Made by a program: the position numbers and the translations under genes. Source: an uncultured Bacteroidales bacterium (GTDB lineage: Bacteria > Bacteroidota > Bacteroidia > Bacteroidales > UBA932). Taken from it: a DNA stretch of 11,226 bases. The notes beneath the pieces were generated by a model. It saw nothing but the letters and a program-made list of their open reading frames with translations. It searched no databases and was not told the DNA's origin. The stretch is from contig CAJUEK010000064.1 in assembly GCA_910585445.1 (NCBI GenBank), positions 1-11,226 on the forward strand, read 5' to 3'. Of this stretch, positions 4,852 to 11,226 are shown piece by piece; positions within the stretch are counted from its first letter, which is position 1; each line of letters starts with the position of its first letter.

Positions 4852-4902
4852 TTTAGTTTAGTACATTAGCCTTATATATATGCTAAATCAAAGTAAACTA
4901 AA
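4852..4902. repeat. bipartite inverted repeat
   Basis: TTTAGTTTA (4852-4860) is mirrored by TAAACTAAA (4894-4902), and inside it TTAGC (4866-4870) by GCTAA (4882-4886), around an alternating AT centre (TTATATATA). The nested arms share nearly one centre of symmetry (about 4876). Such an arrangement suits a dimeric DNA-binding protein or a recombinase site. Confidence 0.65.
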
Positions 4903-4933
4903 TATAGGTATGCATATTTGCCTGCCTGTATGT

Positions 4934-4962
4934 TTGTGTTTGGACGAAAATACTTACCTTTG
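4934..4962 (+). promoter_or_regulatory. plus-strand promoter-like site downstream of the inverted repeat
   Basis: TTG at 4934-4936, an 18-base spacer, then TACCTTTG at 4955-4962, followed by GCAAAG as at the family promoters. No gene starts close behind it. It could drive an unrecognised RNA or a long leader towards the ferredoxin gene at 5258. Confidence 0.5.
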
Positions 4963-5192
4963 CAAAGACTCCAAGAATGATTTGTTTTTTCTTTTGGCTG
5001 CAATGATTATTCGCTGATGCGACGTTCGGACAGGATGGGCAAAAATGATGTCGAAAATGGATGAAAGCCGTTAAGAGTATAAGCAAGTGCAAGGAAAGAA
5101 ACACAATGAAAACAAAAAAATGGGAAATCTCTTAAAAGCACAATTTTGTTCCTGTTTTGTTTCTCAATAAAATCAATCAAATTTATAATATA

Positions 5193-5225
5193 TTGATTAT
5201 CATTTTATTAAGTAATTCAATTTTG
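5193..5225 (+). promoter_or_regulatory. weak promoter candidate for the 4Fe-4S protein gene
   Basis: TTG at 5193-5195, 22 bases, then CAATTTTG at 5218-5225 in very AT-rich DNA, about 30 bases before the ATG. The -7 box is one base off consensus. Confidence 0.3.
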
Positions 5226-5257
5226 AAAGGTTGAATTTATTGACAAAAAACAATGCA

Positions 5258-5437
5258 ATGATAGACGTAGATAAAAATACCTGCCCACACAATCATGTGT
5301 GTCCGCTCATCAGATTGTGCCCCGTTGACGCCATAACCCAGGACCAGGACGGATATCCTGTCGTGGACCACAGCCTCTGCATAGAATGCGGGACATGTGT
5401 CGAGAACTGCCCCAAAGGAGCGATGCGTCAGCTGTAA
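5258..5437 (+). CDS. small 4Fe-4S ferredoxin-like protein (59 aa)
   Basis: An electron-transfer or Fe-S binding protein, cytoplasmic by its lack of any signal. The C-terminal half has a complete CIECGTCVENCPKGA motif (CxxCxxCxxxCP), which holds one 4Fe-4S cluster. The N-terminal half has an altered motif, CPHNHVCPLIRLCPVDAI, with Cys spaced C-x5-C-x5-CP rather than CxxCxxC, so whether a second normal cluster forms is uncertain. This CPxNHxCPxIRxCPV arrangement is familiar from small ferredoxin-like proteins of Bacteroidetes and Clostridia whose partner is unknown. I prefer the ATG at 5258 (MIDVDKNTC); a TTG at 5231 would add nine residues and is less likely. It converges on hrpB, with only 6 bases between the two stops. 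Confidence 0.88.
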   Translation: MIDVDKNTCPHNHVCPLIRLCPVDAITQDQDGYPVVDHSLCIECGTCVENCPKGAMRQL

Positions 5438-5443
5438 AAGCCA

Positions 5444-7933
5444 TCACACACCTTTTTTCCGGAGTCCGCGCACAGCCTCAGCTTCCAGCGGATTGTCCGG
5501 CCATGAGTGTTTCGGATAACGCCTTCTCAGTTCCTTGCGCACCTCATAATATGTTCCGCTCCAGAAACTGCGCAAATCAGATGTGAGCTGTACTGCCTTG
5601 TAGCCTGGAGACAAGAGTTCCATCAGAACAGGCAGACGGCCATCATCCACCCTCGGCGTGTCCAGAAGCCCGAAACATTCCTGCAGACGCACACGCACTA
5701 TGGGAGCATCCGCCCCTTGCCGGTATTCCAGACGGATACGGCTGCCTGTCGGGACAGTGACATATTCAGGCGCGAGACGCTCAACCTCCTGCTGCCGGTC
5801 ATATGAAAGCAGCCCCCATATCACTTCGCACATGTCAATCTTCTTCAGTTCCTGCACTGACCTCGCATTCCCGGCATAAAAAGGGAGCCACTCCTCTGCC
5901 ATGCCCAAGACAGATTCCGGACTCATGTCTGGCAGCTCCAGTTCAGGATGCCAGGCAGACACTGCGGATATTCTGCGTATCATGCCACACGCTTTGTCAG
6001 AAAAGTCAAACATGGACATGCCATCTCTGCCGGCCGCCTCGCACATTACGCCAATGACTGTCTCCTTAGATACGTCATGGAGAGGCACAGTCCCGACGAC
6101 AATAGCACCGAGCCTCGTCTCACGCTGCGCTGCCACACATCCCTGACGGCTGTCCCAAAATACGCGGTCACGGGTCTGCGCCATAGCCATGACATCCTCC
6201 CTGTCCAAAGGGGCCGCAAGAAAAATCCTGCCGTCACCATCTTTCCTGGCATTGAGACTGCATGCGACAATCCATTCGCACGAAGACAGCATGTCCGTCT
6301 CATCCATGGCTGCAATACTGCCGTCAGGGAACTGGAACCGGCCTCTCCCCTCTTTCCACGCCTTGCCGATTCTTTCAGGATATGCCGCAGCGACAAGTTC
6401 ACCAATCCTGTAAGGGTCGGCCGCAGAATCGTCAGTCCCGACACCGGAGATACGGCAATATTGCAAGGCCTCCTTTGAAATCCGTCCCCATATGCCTCCG
6501 GAACCTTTCCTGCGGTTTTTCCTCAATTCTGAGACCCTGATGTCCATTCCCGTCTCCATGATACTCCCCATAGGGTCGCGTTCCTCCAGCAGTGCCGCTA
6601 TGTCAGCCGCAAGCGCCTTGTCCAACGTTCCGGAAGCCTTCAGGAGCATCTGTCCTATACGCGGGTGGCACGGTAATCCTGAAAGGGCACGCCCATGGCT
6701 TGTAATCCGCCCATTTCCGTCAATGGCACCGAGCGATTCCAGAAGCACCATTGCACTGGATATATTGGCCGGCTTAGGCATATCAATCCACGGGACATCC
6801 CCGATACGTTCTCCCCATGCGGCAATATCCAGCATAGTTCCGGCGAGATCCGCCTCCAGAATCTCAGGAACACGTACAGGTGACATATTCTTTTCAGCCC
6901 CCAAATGCCACAACCTGTAGCAGACACCGGGAGCGACCCTTCCTGCACGCCCGGAACGTTGCTCCGCCATGTCAAGGCTGATTCTTACAGTCTCCAGCCT
7001 GGTCATGCTGCTGCGTGTGTCGAAAACCTGTTTACGGCAAAGGCCCGAATCAACGACAACCCTCACGCCCTCTATAGTAAGCGATGTCTCAGCAATTGGA
7101 GTCGCAAGGACTATTTTGCGTTTCCCAGGGGCCGAAGGTGCGACAGCAAGCCTCTGCTCTTCAAGCGGAAGCATTCCGTATAACGGATACACGCGTGTTT
7201 CGCCCAAGCCTCCTTCAAGCATATCAGCACACCTGCAGACCTCCCGTTCACCGGGAAGAAATGCAAGGATATCTCCCTCATGCCTGTTGTGAGCCATACG
7301 TACAACCTTAGCCGTAACCTCCGCAACATTGAACACATCCGCCTCCTCATTCCAATGCACAATCTCAACCGGAAACATCCTGCCGCGGCTCTCCACAAGA
7401 GGTGCATCCAGTTCACGGCACAGCCGCTCCGTATCCATGGTAGCCGACATCAGGACAAGCTTCAAGTCTGGCCTGAGCACATCCTGTGACTGCCTTGCAA
7501 GCGCAAGAGCTACATCTGCAGCAAGGCTTCTCTCATGAAATTCGTCAAATATCACGACAGATACGCCCTCAAGCGACGGGTCATCAATCAACATACGCGT
7601 AAGAACACCCTCTGTGACAACCTCAACCCTTGTCCTGTCAGACACCCGTGTGTCAAGCCTCATCCTATATCCGACTGTCGCACCGGCTGGCTCATCAAGC
7701 ATATCGGCCATCCGTTGCGCAATCTGCCTTGCAGCCAGTCTCCTCGGCTCCAGCATAATGATACGCCCGTCATCCCCAAGCCCATCCAGGATAGTCAAAG
7801 GGAGCAAAGTGGACTTTCCGGCCCCTGGAGGAGCAGTTATGACAAGCCGCGGATGCAAAACCAACTGCCGGTTCACCTCATCGGCAATCCCGGCAGCAGG
7901 CAAATCCGCATAATATTTTTCCTTTACGGTCAT
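5444..7933 (-). CDS. hrpB: ATP-dependent helicase HrpB (829 aa)
   Basis: A DEAH-family superfamily 2 helicase. Counting from the preferred Met (7933), it has Walker A PPGAGKST near residues 35-42, the DEFH box near 130-133 followed by ERS, SAT near 163-165, the helicase-C segment ATPIAETSLTIEG in the 280s and QRSGRAGR near 325-332. The C-terminal HrpB domain ends with the characteristic YPKHSWPDNPLEAEA. Length matches the family (about 810-830). HrpB is widespread in bacteria and its cellular role is poorly defined. An upstream ATG at 7978 would add 15 residues, but a promoter-like -7 box overlaps that stretch (7967-7974), so the ATG at 7933 is favoured. It is a single gene facing the ferredoxin-like gene. 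No disabling change is visible in the motifs. Confidence 0.95.
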   Translation of the reverse strand: MTVKEKYYADLPAAGIADEVNRQLVLHPRLVITAPPGAGKSTLLPLTILDGLGDDGRIIMLEPRRLAARQIAQRMADMLDEPAGATVGYRMRLDTRVSDRTRVEVVTEGVLTRMLIDDPSLEGVSVVIFDEFHERSLAADVALALARQSQDVLRPDLKLVLMSATMDTERLCRELDAPLVESRGRMFPVEIVHWNEEADVFNVAEVTAKVVRMAHNRHEGDILAFLPGEREVCRCADMLEGGLGETRVYPLYGMLPLEEQRLAVAPSAPGKRKIVLATPIAETSLTIEGVRVVVDSGLCRKQVFDTRSSMTRLETVRISLDMAEQRSGRAGRVAPGVCYRLWHLGAEKNMSPVRVPEILEADLAGTMLDIAAWGERIGDVPWIDMPKPANISSAMVLLESLGAIDGNGRITSHGRALSGLPCHPRIGQMLLKASGTLDKALAADIAALLEERDPMGSIMETGMDIRVSELRKNRRKGSGGIWGRISKEALQYCRISGVGTDDSAADPYRIGELVAAAYPERIGKAWKEGRGRFQFPDGSIAAMDETDMLSSCEWIVACSLNARKDGDGRIFLAAPLDREDVMAMAQTRDRVFWDSRQGCVAAQRETRLGAIVVGTVPLHDVSKETVIGVMCEAAGRDGMSMFDFSDKACGMIRRISAVSAWHPELELPDMSPESVLGMAEEWLPFYAGNARSVQELKKIDMCEVIWGLLSYDRQQEVERLAPEYVTVPTGSRIRLEYRQGADAPIVRVRLQECFGLLDTPRVDDGRLPVLMELLSPGYKAVQLTSDLRSFWSGTYYEVRKELRRRYPKHSWPDNPLEAEAVRGLRKKGV

Positions 7934-7966
7934 ATTTTCAAGACAGTCTTGATGCGTTTCATTCCG

Positions 7967-7997
7967 CAAAGTTTGCAATTAACATGGATAAAACCAA
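7967..7997 (-). promoter_or_regulatory. candidate hrpB promoter
   Basis: On the minus strand TTG (7997-7995), 20 bases, then AAACTTTG (7974-7967), one base off TAnnTTTG. A start just below it gives a leader of about 30 bases to the ATG at 7933 and excludes the upstream ATG. Confidence 0.45.
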
Positions 7998-8079
7998 AAG
8001 TTCCATTGTTTCTTGCCGGCAATCAGCATGCTATGCCCATGCAAATCACTTCATATCAATGAATAAACTGCCAAAGATG

Positions 8080-8109
8080 TTGTATATCAAAATACTTTGA
8101 TTATTTTTG
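8080..8109 (+). promoter_or_regulatory. promoter of the outer-membrane protein gene
   Basis: TTG at 8080-8082, a 19-base spacer, then TATTTTTG at 8102-8109: full agreement with the Bacteroidetes consensus in both boxes and spacing. It implies a leader of roughly 140 bases before the ATG at 8258, in which I see no known riboswitch. Confidence 0.6.
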
Positions 8110-8257
8110 TCCTCGCCACATTGGAGCATGCGAGTGTCAGCCTGAAGCTTTGGGCGACGACAGTGCTTAAAACATGGAAATCAGACGGTTGAAAGACAGA
8201 TTTCGGTTAAATGCGCATGAATGACGGACTTCCTTCGAAGGAAACAATATTCGGATT

Positions 8258-8881
8258 ATGAAAAAAATATTTATTGCAATCTTGTCTGTCTTGTCCGGGC
8301 TTATGGCCTACGGACAGGAGAAAGGAGACATGTACGTATCCGGCACTTTCGGCATCGGTGCGGGAAAAGGAGAGAAAATCAGTTTACCAAGTGTGACCGG
8401 CACTTATGAACGGACCGTCCGTGAAGCGCCCGCCATGGTAGTCTCTGCAGAATTCGGATATTTCATCACACACAATTGCGCTCTCCGCAGCGCCATCTCC
8501 TACGGATTGAAAAGGAAGAGCACAACGACAATATCGAGAGATGAAACATCAACAGTAAATGCCTATGCGCATTTCTTCTCTTTCTCTCCCGCAGTCAGTT
8601 ATTATGCGAGGATATGCGACAAGTTCTACTACAGGCCCGGAGCTGTCCTGTCTTTCGGTGCCGTGAAAGAAATATTAGAAGGTGACGATGTCCCCGAATT
8701 AGCCGAGATGCCTTTCGTGTTCGGCATTTCATTCGAACCGGCAGCATTTGAAGTCAGACCGATAAAACAGATGGGCATCATATTGAAAGTCGGTGCATGT
8801 GACATTCAGGTTCTAAAATCCCAACCATCCTTAGAGCTCCGGCTCCTTGCCGGCGCCATCGGCCTGCAGTTCTATTTCTGA
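8258..8881 (+). CDS. outer-membrane beta-barrel protein (207 aa)
   Basis: A secreted protein with a clear signal peptide (MKKIFIAILSVLSGLMAYGQ, cleavage after about residue 19). The mature part is a run of amphipathic strands typical of an 8-stranded barrel: DMYVSGTFGIGAGKG at the start, repeated aromatic/Gly-rich strands (SAEFGYFITHNCALRSAISY, FFSFSPAVSYYARI, KFYYRPGAVLSFGA) and a terminal LRLLAGAIGLQFYF ending in Phe, the usual signal for the outer-membrane assembly machinery. It belongs to the broad Bacteroidetes OMP_b-brl-like group; the ligand or role is unknown. The gene stands alone, divergent from hrpB, with a good promoter at 8080-8109. Confidence 0.9.
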   Translation: MKKIFIAILSVLSGLMAYGQEKGDMYVSGTFGIGAGKGEKISLPSVTGTYERTVREAPAMVVSAEFGYFITHNCALRSAISYGLKRKSTTTISRDETSTVNAYAHFFSFSPAVSYYARICDKFYYRPGAVLSFGAVKEILEGDDVPELAEMPFVFGISFEPAAFEVRPIKQMGIILKVGACDIQVLKSQPSLELRLLAGAIGLQFYF

Positions 8882-9253
8882 CGTGCCCGACCTGTCTGAA
8901 CCGGCAGAACTCTTTGATAATCAAATAGGCAACAATCAACGTCTATAGATTTTTTATCCGAGGGCATTCGGGCAGATTGTTTTTGATTTATGAAGCAATA
9001 GCCAGTAAAGTCATTTTGCATTCCGCTCACTGATTAAATTCGGTTTAAAAAATCGGCCAGTTTTTAACCGAATTACATTTGGGGAGCATTCGGTAAAAAA
9101 TATGGCGTTTCTTTAAACCGTTTTCCTGATAAATGTCTGGTCCAAGGTAAAATGACTTTCCGTTGCCTGCCAAGTTGTGTTATGTCAAGGCTTTGACAAT
9201 ATCCGATTCCCCGTCCTCGAGGAACCTATTTCAAACAGCGCACTAATAATAAA
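8882..9253. other. gene-free stretch with repeated ATTCGG
   Basis: No plausible gene. CATTCGG appears at about 8968 and 9087, and AATTCGG opens the inverted repeat at 9037-9074. Otherwise I see nothing; there is no obvious U-tailed terminator for the 8258-8881 gene. Confidence 0.5.
9037..9074. repeat. long imperfect inverted repeat
   Basis: AATTCGGTTTAAAAA (9037-9051) pairs with TTTTTAACCGAATT (9061-9074), 14 pairs with one bulge and a 9-base loop ATCGGCCAG. It could act as a terminator for the plus-strand barrel gene or the minus-strand lipoprotein gene, or as a protein-binding dyad. It has no strong terminal T-run. Confidence 0.6.
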
Positions 9254-9805
9254 TTACTTACATTCCACAACTTTATGTACATACCAATTATCCTCATAGA
9301 GAACATAATCTTCATCACGATGAAATCGCTCCTTGACATCATCAAGTGAGTATCCCGGCTGGACACGGAGCAAGCTATATGCAAAGCCTTTTCTTGTAAA
9401 AAAGAAATGTACATTACAAAACTTATCGACTGTAATACTGTCAGCATCAAGACGTCTGAGGATTTCTATCAAATTGGAAATACGGCTTAGCTCTGAGTCA
9501 GTTAAAGGTATATGCCTTGCGACTTCATCCTCACGCTGTTCTTCAATTGAAAGCCCTGAAAATATCGCAGAGTCCCTTGGAGGATATACCCTATAATCAT
9601 TCACTATAGTTCCTGTCCGCCTGTCTATGCGCACAGTATAATATACTCCATCTATCATCCCGTCATAGCTGTCAGAAGTCCTGAGGCTTATACTGGTATC
9701 GGCGCAATCAGAATAATCAACTCCAATTATGTCCTTAAAATAAGAGGCATCAGAGCATTGGCAGAGCAATAATGTCATGCAAATACATATCGTTATTCTA
9801 TTCAT
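9254..9805 (-). CDS. probable lipoprotein, paralogue of its neighbour (183 aa)
   Basis: A short N-terminal hydrophobic segment, MNRITICICMTLLLCQC, followed by SDAS fits a loose Bacteroidetes lipoprotein signal; the lipidated Cys could be residue 15 or 17. The mature part is soluble, with RIDRRTGTIVNDYRVYP, then IPLTDSELSRISNLIEILRR, VDKFCNV and a C-terminal DEDYVLYEDNWYVHK. The last 80 residues align by eye with the gene upstream (PL...ELS, VD..NV, YV.YE..YY/YI.K). Its start overlaps that gene's end by 8 bases, so the two are probably co-translated. Function unknown. The cluster looks like lineage-specific exported proteins. Confidence 0.85.
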   Translation of the reverse strand: MNRITICICMTLLLCQCSDASYFKDIIGVDYSDCADTSISLRTSDSYDGMIDGVYYTVRIDRRTGTIVNDYRVYPPRDSAIFSGLSIEEQREDEVARHIPLTDSELSRISNLIEILRRLDADSITVDKFCNVHFFFTRKGFAYSLLRVQPGYSLDDVKERFHRDEDYVLYEDNWYVHKVVECK

Positions 9806-10325
9806 TTCTCTTTATATAAAATTTATTTTCATACTCCACATATCCATCTTGCAATAACTCTTGTACACGTTCCGGTGAATTTGATATTGCAAATTTGATT
9901 CGCGGCGATACCTTTCCACGTACATTCCCGGCCGTATCGACATTCAGTTCAAGCAGGTCAGTTTTAATGAAATCATGTACCAGACTTAATTCACGGCGAT
10001 TCAATGGGAAATTCCTTTTGGCTATTTCTTCATATATGTTTTCACAGTTTCTCAGCGAGTCAGGCAAAGGATAGTTTTTCGCATCGTTTCTGAATTCATT
10101 ATTACGGCCATATAACCCGACAACGAACTGTACATTATCAAATTCGCCTACAACACTACGGAACATTCCATGCCGGAACTCAAAAGATGACCCGCGAAAT
10201 CCGTCATAATCAATGGTATGCAAACGTCCAACTATCTTATTCATGTCATTTTCATGCACCTCCGTTTTACATGTGCATGAAAATGTAAATGCAACAAACA
10301 ATAAAATGAATATATTTCGTTTCAT
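9798..10325 (-). CDS. probable lipoprotein, first of a paralogous pair (175 aa)
   Basis: Signal MKRNIFILLFVAFTFSC with the lipobox TFSC at residues 14-17 and then TCKTEVHENDM, so likely lipidated and moved to an outer surface. The mature part contains LHTIDYDGFRGSSFEFRHG, VVGLYGRNNEFRNDAKNYPL, the NFPLNRRELSLVHDFIKTD segment and a C-terminal DGYVEYENKFYIKRNE that parallels its neighbour. It starts 7 bases after a tiny frame in the remnant region upstream and overlaps the next gene by 8 bases, so the run 11146 to 9254 may be one transcript. I do not recognise a named family. Confidence 0.87.
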   Translation of the reverse strand: MKRNIFILLFVAFTFSCTCKTEVHENDMNKIVGRLHTIDYDGFRGSSFEFRHGMFRSVVGEFDNVQFVVGLYGRNNEFRNDAKNYPLPDSLRNCENIYEEIAKRNFPLNRRELSLVHDFIKTDLLELNVDTAGNVRGKVSPRIKFAISNSPERVQELLQDGYVEYENKFYIKRNE

Positions 10326-10337
10326 CTCTTTTTCAGT

Positions 10338-10585
10338 TTATGGGTTCTTGCATATATCCGTTGCCTTTATAAGGGTCAAAATAAATATGCCAATAGTAAA
10401 AATCCATATTGTCCCGGCAACTAATAAGGGAAAGTCATCATAAGCGAGTCAAATCCGTATTTTTCTGCAACAGACAGGACGAAAGCACAGACATCAATAT
10501 AATATGTTTTCCTGAATACATTATCCGGCATATCTTTGTCCGTATTATAATTGAAATGCACTCTCCCGTCCACAAGGGATGTTCA
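10338..10585 (-). pseudogene. decayed small membrane-protein gene
   Basis: Between two minus-strand genes the sequence looks coding but no single frame holds. One frame (open from 10582, ATG at 10531, stop at 10421) reads MPDNVFRKTYYIDVCAFVLS, then VAEKYGFDSL. About 30 bases before its stop another frame takes over (10448-10338) and reads AYDDFPLLVAGTIWIFTIGI, then FILTLIKATDICKNP, a typical membrane segment with a basic end. A single-base loss near 10450 would join them. A third frame (10407-10333, 24 codons: MDFYYWHIYFDPYKGNGYMQ...) overlaps the membrane segment and ends just before the lipoprotein start; it could instead be a real tiny gene. I favour a frameshifted remnant. Confidence 0.38.
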
Positions 10586-10609
10586 TTAAGGTTTTATCGT
10601 GCCTACAAA

Positions 10610-11146
10610 CTATTTTCGAAACATCCTTTTAGGTGGGCAGAAACATATTTCATATCTACGTTTGAACCTCTTATGATTACCCTTCAGGAAAAAATACTGA
10701 TTGGTCTTTTTCCCGTCCTGGAAACAGCCTCTCTCTCCCACAAGATATCTGCGGTCCGGAACATCACGCCTTTCAATGAAGTCATATTCCATCAGCTTGT
10801 CATAGACTTCTTGAGTAAGGACATTTCCTTCCACATCCCAATAAAACAATTGGCCATCAATTTCCTCATATTCAATTGAGACAGCAGGACTGCCCAAAGA
10901 ATCCGCATTGCTAAGAAGAAAACGCCATAAAGAGTCCTCCGGAAAAACGGATATCTCTATCACATCCTTACCTTTTATTTCCATCTCACGAATGAGTAAT
11001 GAAACGACATCGGACTCCTTCACATCTTTTCTTTTTTTAAAGTCCTCTATTACCGTGTGGACATAAGGACGCACATCAACATCTGCAGTATCCTTCGGTT
11101 CGATCTGGAAGGAACAAAATAAAAGTGAAAGTGAAACAGAAAACAT
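10610..11146 (-). CDS. hypothetical exported protein (178 aa)
   Basis: The N-terminus MFSVSLSLLFCSFQ is a short hydrophobic stretch lacking the usual basic residues, so export is likely but not certain; C12 might be lipidated. The mature part is charged and soluble: DVRPYVHTVIEDFKKRKDV, then ISVFPEDSLWRFLLSNADSL, SIEYEEIDGQLFYWDVEGN and VYDKLMEYDFIERRD. It ends in a strongly basic tail (GNHKRFKRRYEICFCPPKRM) that differs in character from the rest and may mark a frameshifted end, given the remnant that follows. An in-frame TTG at 11152 would add two residues; the upstream stop rules out anything longer. No known family recognised. It probably heads the cluster leading to the two lipoproteins. 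Confidence 0.75.
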   Translation of the reverse strand: MFSVSLSLLFCSFQIEPKDTADVDVRPYVHTVIEDFKKRKDVKESDVVSLLIREMEIKGKDVIEISVFPEDSLWRFLLSNADSLGSPAVSIEYEEIDGQLFYWDVEGNVLTQEVYDKLMEYDFIERRDVPDRRYLVGERGCFQDGKKTNQYFFLKGNHKRFKRRYEICFCPPKRMFRK

Positions 11147-11226
11147 AATCAAATATTTTTATATGAATTAGCTAAGTATATGACAAAAATTTGAAAATAT
11201 CGATTCGATAACGGTTTATGTGGTTC

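Larger units (their letters stand above)
4802..5230. other. gene-free junction between accessory and chromosome-like DNA
   Basis: No convincing reading frame on either strand; the longest (minus, 68 codons, 4898-5104) is low-complexity and unlike a real protein. The stretch contains an inverted repeat (4852-4902), a promoter-like site (4934-4962) and an AT-rich run before the ferredoxin gene. To the left the genes are of mobile-element type; to the right they are ordinary chromosomal genes. An element end or attachment site may lie here, but I see no direct repeat that proves it. Confidence 0.5.

Noticed and set aside
5444..7978. Many long frames on both strands inside hrpB
   Set aside because: They are shadows of a GC-rich, well-supported helicase gene.
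1..11226. tRNA or rRNA genes
   Set aside because: I looked for tRNA T-loop (GGTTCRANYCC) and rRNA signatures and found none with a matching cloverleaf.

Overview
The window reads as Bacteroidales DNA (Bacteroides, Phocaeicola or a near relative; the genus cannot be fixed from sequence alone). The signs are promoters of the Bacteroidetes type (TAnnTTTG at -7, TTG near -33), weak Shine-Dalgarno sites, a Bacteroidetes-style outer-membrane barrel and lipoproteins, and accessory genes of the kind carried by Bacteroides conjugative elements.

Region 1 (about 1-4800) is an accessory block, probably part of a conjugative transposon or integrated plasmid. All its protein genes are on the minus strand: a possible partial gene at the left edge, a conserved mobile-element hypothetical (490-1026), a single-stranded-DNA-binding protein (1392-1766), a stand-alone LPD11-type domain protein (2576-2830) and a tight four-gene operon of small proteins (4451 down to 3350). 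Most have a stem-loop terminator just past the stop. The unusual part lies between them. Each long intergenic stretch carries a promoter-like site pointing the other way (plus strand). It is followed by sequence that is recognisably repeated from one intergenic stretch to the next but is not conserved as protein. I interpret these as five copies (A-E) of a plus-strand structured RNA family, some full length (A, C, D) and some truncated (B, E). Two copies (D, E) also share a near-identical 238-bp direct repeat.

Region 2 (about 4800-5230) has no convincing gene. It holds a bipartite inverted repeat and another plus-strand promoter, and marks the change from accessory to chromosome-like content.

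Region 3 (5258-8881) looks like ordinary chromosome: a small 4Fe-4S ferredoxin-like protein, the convergent ATP-dependent helicase gene hrpB, and a divergent outer-membrane beta-barrel gene with a good promoter.

Region 4 (about 8880-11226) begins with a gene-free stretch containing an inverted repeat. A minus-strand run follows: a short exported-looking hypothetical (11146-10610), a decayed small membrane-protein gene, and two overlapping paralogous lipoprotein genes (10325-9798 and 9805-9254). It looks AT-richer than the hrpB region and more like a lineage-specific surface or secreted cluster.
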